DNA of 64,000 nucleotides from Aromatoleum toluclasticum ATCC 700605. Its GTDB lineage: Bacteria; Pseudomonadota; Gammaproteobacteria; Burkholderiales; Rhodocyclaceae. The stretch spans positions 62,001 to 126,000 of the forward strand of contig NZ_KB899491.1 of the NCBI RefSeq assembly GCF_000378245.1, given 5' to 3'. The notes under the pieces are model-generated. The model was not told the origin of the DNA, did no database searches, and saw only the letters and a list, made by a program, of their open reading frames with translations. This document shows positions 28,331 through 37,264 of the stretch, piece after piece. The stretch's first letter is position 1, and the number at the start of each line of letters is the position of its first letter. The position numbers and the translations under genes are program-made.

Positions 28331-28984
28331 ATGATGGAAAAACTCCGGGTACTGCTCGCCGACGACCACGCGATCATCCGCGACGGCCTCAAGCAGATCC
28401 TTGCCGACACCGAGGACCTCGCGGTGTGCGGCGAGGCGGCCAACGGCAACGAGGCCTTGCAGCTCGTGCGCGATCAGGACTGGGACGTCGTCGTGCTCGA
28501 CATCTCCATGCCCGGACGCAGCGGCCTCGACCTCATCCGCCTGATCCACGACGAGAAACCCAAGCTCCCCATCCTGATCCTGAGCATGCATCACGAGGAG
28601 CAGTACGCCGTGCGCGCGCTGCACGCGGGCGCAGCGGGCTACCTGACCAAGGAGAGCGACGCCGACCTGCTCGTACACGCGATCCGCCGCGTCGCGGGCG
28701 GCGGCGTGTACGTGAGCAGCACCGTCGCCGAGCTGATGGCGCGCGGCCTGATGCCCGCCGCGAACGAGCTGCCGCACACCGCCCTGTCGGACCGCGAATA
28801 CCAGATCTTCCACCGCCTCGTGCTCGGCCAGGGCCTCACCGACATCGCCAACGAGCTGTCGCTCAGCGTCAAGACCATCAGCACGCACAAGACGCGCATC
28901 CTGCAGAAGATGTCGATGACGAACACCTCCGAGCTGATCCGCTACGCGGTCGCGCACCACCTGGTGAAGTCCACCGACGTGTAA
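28331..28984 (+). CDS. NarL/FixJ-family response regulator
   Basis: A 217-residue regulator: receiver domain (about 5-120; LADDHAIIRDGL, phospho-Asp in VVLDISMPGRSG, and the KES switch lysine) and a LuxR-type helix-turn-helix (about 150-212; LSDREYQIFHRLVLGQGLTDIA and LSVKTISTHKTRIL). The start is ATG 28331, with a second ATG at 28334. Co-transcribed with the kinase gene 7 bases upstream. The palindrome at 29133, ahead of the cytochrome genes, is a plausible target. Confidence 0.88.
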   Translation: MMEKLRVLLADDHAIIRDGLKQILADTEDLAVCGEAANGNEALQLVRDQDWDVVVLDISMPGRSGLDLIRLIHDEKPKLPILILSMHHEEQYAVRALHAGAAGYLTKESDADLLVHAIRRVAGGGVYVSSTVAELMARGLMPAANELPHTALSDREYQIFHRLVLGQGLTDIANELSLSVKTISTHKTRILQKMSMTNTSELIRYAVAHHLVKSTDV

Positions 28985-29132
28985 GCCTGCGCCGCCCCCG
29001 CGCGGCGCCTCCAGCTTTCCCCCCGCCCCACCCCTTACTTCCTGTCCCGTCCGCCGCGCCGTGAAGGCCGCGGAGTACCTGCGCGCGTCCTGCGCGTGCA
29101 GGCCTGTCACGCGTTCGCGGATCGTCCGCGCG

Positions 29133-29148
29133 GTAGGAATTTTCCTAC
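29133..29148. promoter_or_regulatory. 7-2-7 palindrome, candidate regulator site for the cytochrome genes
   Basis: GTAGGAA TT TTCCTAC is a perfect inverted heptamer pair with a 2-base spacer, 122 bases before the cytochrome gene at 29271 and 148 bases after the regulator gene. The 7-2-7 geometry is the one used by NarL-family regulators, although the heptamer differs from the NarL consensus. The rest of 28985-29270 holds no gene that I can support. Confidence 0.5.
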
Positions 29149-29270
29149 ACGCAATTTAAACCCTGTCCGATATGGGGGATTGCGCGAATTGGCGAAAATT
29201 CGGTCACGTCGGGCTGCGCCCGTGGTTGCGGTCCATACGACTAAATTTCAGCTTCAACAGGAGAACCCAA

Positions 29271-29618
29271 ATGCAATTCCGTCTCAACCGCATGTCGCTG
29301 CTCGTTGCCGCCACTGCCGCAATCTTCGCTTCGTCCTCCGCTTTTGCCGTCGATGCGGACGCCGCCAAGTCGCTCGCGAAGGAGAACGACTGCTTCAAGT
29401 GCCACGCCATCGACAAGACCAAGAAAGGGCCCTCGTACAAGAAGATCGCCGACAAGTACAAGGGCAAGGAGGCGGAAGGCTTCGAGAAGATCCGCAAGAA
29501 CATCACGACCGGCCCGAAGGTGAAACTCGAGGATGGGACCGAAGAGGATCACAAGATCATCAACACGAAGGACGAGGCCCAGATCAAGAACCTGATGCAG
29601 TGGATCCTTTCGCAGTAA
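29271..29618 (+). CDS. Small periplasmic monoheme cytochrome c
   Basis: A 115-residue cytochrome with a signal peptide (about 1-26, SSSAFA) and one heme motif CFKCH near residue 42. It looks like a class I c-type fold, lysine rich, but no methionine is present where the sixth ligand is expected; the region reads KVKLEDGTEEDHKI. His94 is one possible substitute. It is the first gene of the multiheme cluster, preceded by an AGGAG ribosome site, and 69 bases before the decaheme gene. A role as a periplasmic electron shuttle to the MtrA-like protein is likely but inferred. Confidence 0.82.
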   Translation: MQFRLNRMSLLVAATAAIFASSSAFAVDADAAKSLAKENDCFKCHAIDKTKKGPSYKKIADKYKGKEAEGFEKIRKNITTGPKVKLEDGTEEDHKIINTKDEAQIKNLMQWILSQ

Positions 29619-29687
29619 TCAGCGTGTCCTGAATCGCGCCGCTCATACGGGCGGCGCAGCAATGACGTTCGGAACCAAGGGGGTAAC

Positions 29688-30692
29688 ATGAAAAAAATGC
29701 GAAGCTTGCTGGCGGTGCTGGCCTGTATCGGCGGCATCTGCTCCGGCGCGGTGTTCGCCGCCGATGCGCCGAAAGAGGCGCCCAAGGACATCGTGCTCAA
29801 GGGCGATGCCAAGTGCACGTCCTGTCACGACGAAGCGGACGCGCCGGGCGTGCTGCACATCGGCAAGACGAAACACGGCACGCGCGCCGACGGTCGCACG
29901 CCGACCTGTACCGACTGTCACGGCGACAGCGACAAACACGTGAACCACAAGGGCAGCGACAAGCCGCCCAAGCCCGATCGCACTTTCGACCAGAAGTCGG
30001 CGACCCCCGTCGCAGACCGCAACGCCGCCTGCCTGTCCTGTCACCAGACCGACCCGAAGCGCCACCTGTGGGCCGGCAGCACGCACGAGCGTCGCGACGT
30101 GGCCTGCAGTTCCTGTCACGACACGCACACTGCCAACGACAAGGTCCGCGACAAGCGCACCCAGGCCGAAGTCTGCTTCGCGTGCCACAAGGAGCAGCGC
30201 GCGCAGATCAACCGCCCGTCGCACCACCCGATCCCCGAAGGCAAGATGTCCTGCTCGGACTGCCACAATCCGCACGGCACCACCGGTCCCAAGCTGCTCG
30301 TGAAGGACAGCACCAATGCGACCTGCTACACCTGCCACGCGGAGAAGCGCGGCCCCTTCGTGCATAACCATGCACCGGTGACCGAAGACTGTGCCAACTG
30401 CCACAACCCGCACGGCACCGTCGCCGACGCGATGCTCAAGACCCGTCCGCCCTTCCTGTGCCAGCAGTGCCATGACCCTGCCAACCACCTCGGCACGATT
30501 CCGGGTGTTGCGGCGAATACCGATCTCAGCCGCAACGTGAATGGCACGGCGATCGCTTCGCCGGCAAGCCAGAACAACGGCCTCAACTCGGTCGGTGTTA
30601 CCCAGGGGCGTGCCTGCCTGAACTGCCACACCGAAATCCATGGCAGCAATAGTCCGTCGGCCAGCTCGAAGGCTGCCCGCTTCTGGCGTTAA
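29688..30692 (+). CDS. Decaheme cytochrome c, MtrA/PioA (DmsE) family
   Basis: A 334-residue periplasmic cytochrome, the length of Shewanella MtrA, with a signal peptide (about 1-24) and exactly ten CxxCH motifs: CTSCH, CTDCH, CLSCH, CSSCH, CFACH, CSDCH, CYTCH, CANCH, CQQCH and CLNCH. The spaced distal histidines (SCHDTHT, DCHNPHGT, NCHNPHGT) fit bis-His hemes. In the family this protein plugs into an outer-membrane barrel and forms a heme wire through it. That barrel is encoded 17 bases downstream. GGGGG lies before ATG 29688. MtoA/PioA (iron oxidation) and MtrA (metal reduction) cannot be separated by eye. Confidence 0.92.
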   Translation: MKKMRSLLAVLACIGGICSGAVFAADAPKEAPKDIVLKGDAKCTSCHDEADAPGVLHIGKTKHGTRADGRTPTCTDCHGDSDKHVNHKGSDKPPKPDRTFDQKSATPVADRNAACLSCHQTDPKRHLWAGSTHERRDVACSSCHDTHTANDKVRDKRTQAEVCFACHKEQRAQINRPSHHPIPEGKMSCSDCHNPHGTTGPKLLVKDSTNATCYTCHAEKRGPFVHNHAPVTEDCANCHNPHGTVADAMLKTRPPFLCQQCHDPANHLGTIPGVAANTDLSRNVNGTAIASPASQNNGLNSVGVTQGRACLNCHTEIHGSNSPSASSKAARFWR

Positions 30693-30709
30693 GAGTCAGG
30701 GAGAACGAA

Positions 30710-32833
30710 ATGGACAACAATCGCATTTTCAAGCGGACGGTGCTGGCGCTGGCCGTGTCGATGGCCTTCCCCGTCTCGTCCGCCCTCGCGCAGGAAGACG
30801 AGGTCGCGGAACTGATCAGCCCGAGCGTCGCGGAAGCGAGCATCAAGCTGCAGCACCTCAACGAGGTCAATCCGCTTTACCGGCAGTACTACGGCATTAA
30901 CGAAGATGGTGTGCACGGCAGCGCCGACCTGAAGGTCATCCGCCGCTCCGACGAGGGTCGCTGGCTGCGCATCGAGGGCCGTGACCTGGGTCTGCGCACG
31001 CAGGAATTCGGCGCGTCGATCGAGCAGCAGGGCGACTGGAAGCTCGGTATCGACTACAACCAGATCCCGCGCTACGCACCGTTCGAGGTCTCGACGCGCG
31101 TGACCGGCATCGGCCACGACACGCTCAACCTCGGCACCCGCTTCGACGACAAGGACCTGAAGACCGAGCGCACCGCCACGTCCCTGACCGCCACCAAGTT
31201 CATCAGCAAGAACCTGCAGGCGAACGTCACGTTCAAGAACGAGGACAAGAAGGGCGAGCGCCTGTTCGGTTCGAACGGAAACGTCGGTGGCTACCTCGGC
31301 CAGTTGTTCGCGCCCGAGCCGATCGATTCCAATCACAAGCAGATCGAGGCCTCGCTGGACTACGCGACCGAGAAGTTCTACGTCTCGGGCAGCTACTACG
31401 CCAGCTTCTACGAGAACAAGGCGGGCAAGGGCCTGTTCGTCAATTACGGCACCACCGGCGGTACGGGCAATCCGGTTGCCGTCCAGGGCACGCCGACCCA
31501 GATGAGCCCGCTGTCGCTCGCGCCCGACAACCAGATGCACCAGATCGCGCTGGCCGGCGGCTACAACTTCAGCCGCGACACGCGCGCCAACTTCAAGGTG
31601 AGCAAGAGCTTCGCGACCCAAGACGACAGCTTCCTGCCGTCCTCCGTCGTGCCCTACCTGCCCGGCATGACCCGCAGCGATCTCGGCGGCAAGTTGGATA
31701 CGACCAACGCGTTCGCGTCGCTGACCTCGCGCATCACCGACAAGCTCAACCTGCTTGCGTCGTGGGCGTACGAGGACCGGGATGACCGGACGCCGCAACT
31801 CGATTATGCGAGTTACAACGGAAAGATCCTGCAGAACAACCCGGAGTCGCAGACGACGCATCGCGGCAAGTTCGAGGCGAGCTACCGCCTGCCGAAGGGT
31901 TACAACCTGACGGCCGGCTACGACTATGACTTCAGGAAGTACGAGGGCATGGACGAGCTGTACCGCGACGAAATGACGGAGAACACCTACCGCATCGACC
32001 TGCGCAAGTCGCTCAGCGACACTCTGAACGGCAGCGTGACCCTCGCCCACAGCGAGCGTGACGGTTCCCGCTGGGGCACCACGCCGGTCCTCGTCAAGAC
32101 CGCCACGACGGCCGTGGGCGAGCACTGGACGGCGCCGGCGCAGTTCTCCGACCGCGAGCGCGACAAGCTCAAGCTCATGCTTGACTGGATGCCGGTCGAT
32201 CCCCTGTCGGTCCAGTTCGCCTACGAGTACGCGATGGACGACTACAAGACGCGTATCTTCGACATCGGTCTGAACGAGGGCCGTTCGGAGCTGTTCTCGC
32301 TCGATGCGTCATACCGCTTCAACGACCGCTGGAAGGCGAACCTGTGGTATTCGCACGCCACCAACGACATCGAGCAGAAGTCGCTGAACAGCACCTACGG
32401 TTCGAAGTGCGACGGCACGACGCTCGCCTACACCTGCGTACCGTGGGGTGCCGACCTCAAGCTGAGCTCGAATGCGGTTGGCGCCGGATTCGACGGCCAG
32501 ATCAGTTCGAAGTTCTCGGTCGGCGGGCAATACCTGTACAGCCGCGACGTGAACAAGTACGACATCTCCTACGCGGATGCCGGTGCGCTGTCGTCGATCC
32601 GCCAGGGGGCGGGGATCCTCCCGGATACCGAGTACACGCTGAATACCCTGCGGCTCTTCGCTCGGTATGCCCTTACCAAGGCTACGGCTATTCGTTTAGA
32701 CTATGTCTGGGATCGGCGCGAGCTGGACGACTACACGTGGTCGAGCTGGACTTACTCGGACGGGACGAAAGTCCTCGTGAATCCTGATCAGATAACGCGC
32801 GTGATAGCGGTGACGGTTTCACACGCATTCTGA
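30710..32833 (+). CDS. MtrB/PioB-family outer-membrane barrel for the decaheme cytochrome
   Basis: A 707-residue exported protein with a signal peptide (about 1-28, SSALAQ) and long arrays of amphipathic strands with regular aromatic residues (LGIDYNQIPRYAPF, LTAGYDYDFRKYEG, VQFAYEYAMDDYKTR). It ends in an aromatic (AVTVSHAF), as outer-membrane barrels do. Length and strands match MtrB/PioB, the sheath around MtrA. The N-terminal CxxC pair known from Shewanella MtrB is absent. Same operon as the decaheme gene (17-base gap, AGGGAG before the start). It would let periplasmic hemes exchange electrons with the outside. Confidence 0.88.
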   Translation: MDNNRIFKRTVLALAVSMAFPVSSALAQEDEVAELISPSVAEASIKLQHLNEVNPLYRQYYGINEDGVHGSADLKVIRRSDEGRWLRIEGRDLGLRTQEFGASIEQQGDWKLGIDYNQIPRYAPFEVSTRVTGIGHDTLNLGTRFDDKDLKTERTATSLTATKFISKNLQANVTFKNEDKKGERLFGSNGNVGGYLGQLFAPEPIDSNHKQIEASLDYATEKFYVSGSYYASFYENKAGKGLFVNYGTTGGTGNPVAVQGTPTQMSPLSLAPDNQMHQIALAGGYNFSRDTRANFKVSKSFATQDDSFLPSSVVPYLPGMTRSDLGGKLDTTNAFASLTSRITDKLNLLASWAYEDRDDRTPQLDYASYNGKILQNNPESQTTHRGKFEASYRLPKGYNLTAGYDYDFRKYEGMDELYRDEMTENTYRIDLRKSLSDTLNGSVTLAHSERDGSRWGTTPVLVKTATTAVGEHWTAPAQFSDRERDKLKLMLDWMPVDPLSVQFAYEYAMDDYKTRIFDIGLNEGRSELFSLDASYRFNDRWKANLWYSHATNDIEQKSLNSTYGSKCDGTTLAYTCVPWGADLKLSSNAVGAGFDGQISSKFSVGGQYLYSRDVNKYDISYADAGALSSIRQGAGILPDTEYTLNTLRLFARYALTKATAIRLDYVWDRRELDDYTWSSWTYSDGTKVLVNPDQITRVIAVTVSHAF

Positions 32834-32900
32834 TTGAAGGCAGCAACGGCCGGGCCGCGGGCGGCCCGGCCTGGTCCGGGGGCAACAAACCGCCGGGCAG

Positions 32901-32972
32901 GGGGGCCACTAGCACATATGACGCTTGTGCGTCTGAAGATTGGCGTGCGACGTGCCGGCCCCCTTTTTTTTT
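32901..32972 (+). terminator. Structured terminator or attenuator between barrel and cytochrome-b genes
   Basis: GGGGGCC (32901-32907) can pair with GGCCCCC (32957-32963), which runs straight into nine Ts (32964-32972). The 49-base interior can form its own hairpin (GCACA with TGTGC). It lies in the 181-base gap between the barrel gene and the next gene, which suggests partial termination within the cluster. Confidence 0.65.
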
Positions 32973-33014
32973 GTCTGCGACGCGCGGGCTGCGCCGCAAA
33001 ACGGGAGCATCAAC

Positions 33015-34997
33015 GTGAAAATACGCAACATTCGGGGCCTGCTGGCGGCGGCCGCGTCTGTCGCGCTGCTCTGGCCGTTGTCCGGCCTGGCGGCCGGCGG
33101 GGGCGATGCACCGGCCAAGCTCGACAACGCGACCTGCCTCAACTGTCACCAGACGGGCAAGCCGGCCATCCAGATCGAGGACGCGGAAGGCGAGAAGGTG
33201 AAGTTGCCCGCGGTCGACACTGGCAAACTCGCGAATGGCGTGCACGCGAAGCTGGACTGCGTCGCCTGCCACACCGACATCGTTGACGCGAAGGAAAAGC
33301 ACGAGAAGGCCGCCAGCTCCGCGAAGCCGGACTGTGCCGCCTGCCACGAGAAGCTGTGGGACGAGGCGAAGAAGAACAACCAGGCGGCGAGCAAGGAGCG
33401 CCTGGGCATCGTCGCCGAGAACATCGCCGCGTACAAGGAGTCCTTCCACGCCCGCCCCGATGCGGACAATCCGGATCGTCCCAAGGCCTACTGCAACCAG
33501 TGCCACGCGACGCACGACTTCGCCGTGCCCGTTGCCGGCACGCCCGAGCGCGAAAAGTGGCGCATGACGATCCCCGAGACCTGCGGCGCGTCCTGTCACG
33601 AAGATCAGCTCGACGATTTCAAGAGCTCCGTGCATGGCAAGCTGATCGAGAAGGGCGACCCGAAGGGCGCGGTGTGCATCGACTGCCACACGACGCACGA
33701 GATCCGCAACTCGTCGTCGGAGGCCTTCAAGCTCAAGAACGTGCTCGCCTGCGGCGACTGCCACCAGGAAGAGCTGCACAGCTACCGCGACACCTACCAC
33801 GGGCAGGTGAACCGGCTCGGCTTCGTCTACACCGCCAAGTGCGCCGACTGCCACGGCAGCCACGGCATCAAGGCGGGCGACGATCCGAAGTCGCGCGTCC
33901 ATCCGGACAACCGTCTGAAGACCTGCCAGAAGTGCCACGACGACAAGAAGCCGGGCATGGTCAAGGCAACCGCGGGCTTCGTGACCTTCGGCCCGCATGC
34001 CAACACCCACGACTTCGAGAAGTATCCGAAGATGTGGATCGCGGGCACGTTCATGACGGCGCTGCTGATCGGCGTGTTCGCCTTCTTCTGGCTGCATAGC
34101 GGCCTGTGGTACTACCGCGAGTGGCAGGAGCGCAAGGAACGCAAGACCGTGGCGCACGTGCGCACCGGCGCGCTCGGCGTGAGCGAGGGCAAGCACTTCG
34201 TGCGCTTCGCGTGGGGCTGGCGTGTCGGGCACCTGTGCTTCGCGTTGGTGACGATGACCCTGGTTCTGACCGGCACGACCGTGATGTTCGCCGACAGCGC
34301 GTGGGCGCCGAAGGTAGCCGCCTTGCTCGGCGGGCCGAAGGTGATGGGCATCATCCACCGCACCGCTGCCGCGCTCTTCGTCGGGATCTTCCTGATCCAC
34401 TTCGTGTACGTGATGTCGCGCTTGCTGCGCGATCGCAAGTTCCGCTGGTTCGGGCCGGATTCGCTGATCCCGAACTGGAAGGACCTGGCCGACTGCTGGG
34501 GCATGTTCAAGTGGTTCTTCGGCAGGGGGCCCAAGCCCAAGTTCGACCGCTGGACCTACTTCGAGAAGTTTGACTACTGGGCGGTGTTCTGGGGTGTGAA
34601 CATCATTGGCTGGAGCGGCCTGATGCTGGCCTTCCCGCATGTGACGGCGAGCTTCCTGCCGGGCTGGGTGTTCAACGTCGGCACGCTGGTGCATGGCGAG
34701 GAAGCCTTCCTTGCGGCGGTGTTCCTCTTCACGGTGCACTTCTTCAACAACCACTTCCGCCCCGACAAGCTGCCGCCGCCGGACGTGGTGATGTTCACCG
34801 GCACGCAGTCGCTGGAAGAGTTCCAGCGCGAGCACCCGGCGCAGTACCAGCGCCTGGTCGAGTCGGGCGAGCTGGAGAAGTACGTGGTCGATGCGCCCTC
34901 GCGTCAGCTGCATGTCGGCTCGGTGGTTCTCGGCCTGACGCTGATCACCTTCGGCCTCGTGCTGCTGGTGCTGGTGGTGACGGGTTTCTTCAGCTGA
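33015..34997 (+). CDS. Multiheme cytochrome c fused to membrane cytochrome b (CbcL-like quinone oxidoreductase)
   Basis: A 660-residue protein: signal peptide (about 1-26), a periplasmic domain with eight CxxCH motifs plus one CGASCH (190-195, three residues between the cysteines), and a C-terminal b-type cytochrome (about 340-660). The latter has roughly four membrane helices and histidine positions such as HFVRFAWGWRVGH, GIIHRT and FLIHFVY. Nine c-heme sites joined to a HydC/FdnI-type diheme b domain is the layout described for Geobacter CbcL, which passes electrons from menaquinol outwards. The start is GTG 33015 with GGGAG before it. It would link the quinone pool to the MtrA/MtrB-like conduit upstream. 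A strong terminator follows at 35021. Confidence 0.8.
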   Translation: MKIRNIRGLLAAAASVALLWPLSGLAAGGGDAPAKLDNATCLNCHQTGKPAIQIEDAEGEKVKLPAVDTGKLANGVHAKLDCVACHTDIVDAKEKHEKAASSAKPDCAACHEKLWDEAKKNNQAASKERLGIVAENIAAYKESFHARPDADNPDRPKAYCNQCHATHDFAVPVAGTPEREKWRMTIPETCGASCHEDQLDDFKSSVHGKLIEKGDPKGAVCIDCHTTHEIRNSSSEAFKLKNVLACGDCHQEELHSYRDTYHGQVNRLGFVYTAKCADCHGSHGIKAGDDPKSRVHPDNRLKTCQKCHDDKKPGMVKATAGFVTFGPHANTHDFEKYPKMWIAGTFMTALLIGVFAFFWLHSGLWYYREWQERKERKTVAHVRTGALGVSEGKHFVRFAWGWRVGHLCFALVTMTLVLTGTTVMFADSAWAPKVAALLGGPKVMGIIHRTAAALFVGIFLIHFVYVMSRLLRDRKFRWFGPDSLIPNWKDLADCWGMFKWFFGRGPKPKFDRWTYFEKFDYWAVFWGVNIIGWSGLMLAFPHVTASFLPGWVFNVGTLVHGEEAFLAAVFLFTVHFFNNHFRPDKLPPPDVVMFTGTQSLEEFQREHPAQYQRLVESGELEKYVVDAPSRQLHVGSVVLGLTLITFGLVLLVLVVTGFFS

Positions 34998-35020
34998 TCG
35001 CTGGCTGAAGCGGTAACGGA

Positions 35021-35048
35021 AAAGGGGAGGGCGACCTCCCCTTTTTTT
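35021..35048 (+). terminator. Intrinsic terminator after the cytochrome cluster
   Basis: A perfect 10-bp stem AAAGGGGAGG / CCTCCCCTTT (35021-35030 with 35035-35044) with a GCGA tetraloop, continuing as a run of Ts. It separates the cytochrome genes from the acyl-CoA ligase operon. Confidence 0.9.
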
Positions 35049-35276
35049 CGTTCACGCCCCGGCGCGGCGGTGTTTCGACCCGTTGATACAGTTCACTACA
35101 TTTCACAAACAGTTGCGCAAACATGGCTTGCGAGACTGCACACACACAAAAGCGCGAGCGGCCGCCCCGAGGCTGCCGCCGACGCTGCGGCGCACGCGAT
35201 TGCGCCGGACCCCGGACCCGATAACGACAACCAGGCCGGGTGGAGACGCAGGATAAAAACCAAAGGAGGAGGTGGT

Positions 35277-37253
35277 ATGTCCGACAGGAACGGGCAAGCC
35301 GAGCAACCGGCTGCCCTGGACACCTTTCCGCGGCTGCTGATGCAGCACGCGGCCGTGCGACCCGACCGGCCCGCGATGCGCGAGAAGGAATTCGGCATCT
35401 GGCAGACGTATACGTGGGCCGAAGTCGCGCGCAACGTGCGTGCGATCGCCTGCGGGCTGGCGGAGCTGGGCTTCAAGCGTGGCGACCGGCTGGCAGTCAT
35501 CGGCGACAACCGCCCGCGCCTGTACTGGTCGGTGACGGCCTGCCAGTGCCTCGGCGGCATTCCCGTGATGCTGTACCAGGACGCCGTGGCGCCCGAGATG
35601 GCCTACGTGCTGCAGGACGCCGAGATCCGCTTCGCCGTGGTCGAGGATCAGGAGCAGGTCGACAAGATGCTCGAGATCCACCCCGACGTGCCCTTCCTCG
35701 AGCATGTGATCTACGACGACCCGCGCGGCCTGCGCCACTACAGCCAGCCGATGCTGAAGGGGCTCGACGAGCTGCAGGAGATGGGCCTGATCCATGATCG
35801 CAACCACTCCGACTTCCTCGACGCGGAGATCGACAAGGGCGCGGGCGACGACGTTTCGGTGATGCTGTACACGTCGGGCACGACCGGCAAGCCCAAAGGG
35901 GTATGCCAGACGCACGGGGCCTTCATCGCCGCGGCGCAGGGCGGCATGCAGGTCGACGGCCTCACCGACGCGGAGGACATCCTGTCCTACCTGCCGATGG
36001 CTTGGGTCGGCGACCACCTGTTCTCGTTCGCGCAGGCGATGGTCGCGGGCTTCACGATCAACTGCCCCGAATCCGGCGACACCGTGATGACCGACCTGCG
36101 CGAGATCGGGCCGACCTACTACTTCGCGCCGCCGCGCGTGTTCGAGAACCTGCTCACGCAGGTCATGATCCGCATGGAAGACGCAGGCGCGATAAAGCGC
36201 AAGCTGTTCCACCATTTTCTCGGCGTCGCGCGTCGTTGCGGCGCCGACATCCTGGACGGCAAGCCGGTGTCGGCGGGTGACCGACTGCAGTATGCGCTCG
36301 GCAACTTCTTGATCTACGGCCCGCTGAAGAACGTGCTGGGTATGAGCCGAATCCGCGTCGCCTATACGGCGGGCGCGGCGATCGGGCCGGACCTCTTCCG
36401 CTTCTACCGTTCGATTGGCGTGAATCTCAAGCAGTTCTACGGCCAGACCGAGACCTGCGCCTACGTGTGCCTGCAGCCCGACGGTGCAATCAAGTTCGAC
36501 TCGGTCGGCAAGCCGGCGCCCTTCGTCGAAGTGAAGCTCGCCGACAACGGCGAGATCCTCGTGAAGGGACCGATGCTGCTGAAGGCCTATTACAAGCGCC
36601 CGGATGCCACCGCCGAATCGATCAACGCCGAGGGCTACTTCATGACCGGCGACGCGGGCTATTTCGACGAGGACGGGCACCTCAGGATCATCGATCGCGC
36701 CAAGGACGTCGGCAAGCTCACGGACGGTTCGATGTTCGCGCCCAATTACATCGAGAACAAGCTCAAGTTCTTCCAGCACATCAAGGAAGCCGTGACCTTC
36801 GGCAGCGGCCGCGACTGCGTGACCGCCTTCATCAACATCGACCTCGAGGCGGTCGGCAACTGGGCCGAGCGGCGCGGCCTGCCGTATTCCGGTTACACCG
36901 ACCTCGCGGCCCAGCCGGTTGTGTACGAGCTGATCCGGGACTGCGTCGAGAAGGTGAACACCGACCTCGCCGCCGACCCGCAGATGAGCGGTTCGCAGAT
37001 CAAGCGCTTCCTGATCCTGCACAAGGAGCTCGACGCCGACGACGGCGAACTCACGCGCACGCGCAAGGTGCGGCGCAACTTCATCGCCGAGCGCTACGCG
37101 GAGCTGATCGAGGCGCTGTTCGAGGGCAAGACGACGCAGCACATCGACACCGTCGTGAAGTACGAGGACGGGCGCGAGGGGCGCATCAGCGCGGACCTGC
37201 GCATCGAGGAAGTGAAGACCTTCGCGCCGCAAGCCGCGAAGCAGGCGGCGTGA
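35277..37253 (+). CDS. AMP-dependent long-chain-type acyl-CoA synthetase
   Basis: A 658-residue ANL-superfamily ligase that activates a carboxylic acid to its CoA thioester with ATP. The phosphate loop YTSGTTGKPKG is intact, and the later motifs are visible: GQTETCAYV, TGDAGYFDEDGHLRIIDRAKD and the C-terminal hinge. ATG 35277 is preceded by AGGAGG; an open frame upstream lacks one. It leads the Liv-type transporter operon (11 bases to LivG). This arrangement is frequent in Rhodocyclales and suggests vectorial uptake and activation of the acid imported. The actual acid is unknown. Confidence 0.87.
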   Translation: MSDRNGQAEQPAALDTFPRLLMQHAAVRPDRPAMREKEFGIWQTYTWAEVARNVRAIACGLAELGFKRGDRLAVIGDNRPRLYWSVTACQCLGGIPVMLYQDAVAPEMAYVLQDAEIRFAVVEDQEQVDKMLEIHPDVPFLEHVIYDDPRGLRHYSQPMLKGLDELQEMGLIHDRNHSDFLDAEIDKGAGDDVSVMLYTSGTTGKPKGVCQTHGAFIAAAQGGMQVDGLTDAEDILSYLPMAWVGDHLFSFAQAMVAGFTINCPESGDTVMTDLREIGPTYYFAPPRVFENLLTQVMIRMEDAGAIKRKLFHHFLGVARRCGADILDGKPVSAGDRLQYALGNFLIYGPLKNVLGMSRIRVAYTAGAAIGPDLFRFYRSIGVNLKQFYGQTETCAYVCLQPDGAIKFDSVGKPAPFVEVKLADNGEILVKGPMLLKAYYKRPDATAESINAEGYFMTGDAGYFDEDGHLRIIDRAKDVGKLTDGSMFAPNYIENKLKFFQHIKEAVTFGSGRDCVTAFINIDLEAVGNWAERRGLPYSGYTDLAAQPVVYELIRDCVEKVNTDLAADPQMSGSQIKRFLILHKELDADDGELTRTRKVRRNFIAERYAELIEALFEGKTTQHIDTVVKYEDGREGRISADLRIEEVKTFAPQAAKQAA

Positions 37254-37264
37254 GGGGGAGGGCG

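Noticed and set aside
29133-29148. Calling the palindrome a true NarL site
   Set aside because: The 7-2-7 layout fits but the heptamer orientation and bases do not match the NarL consensus, so only a general regulator site is proposed.
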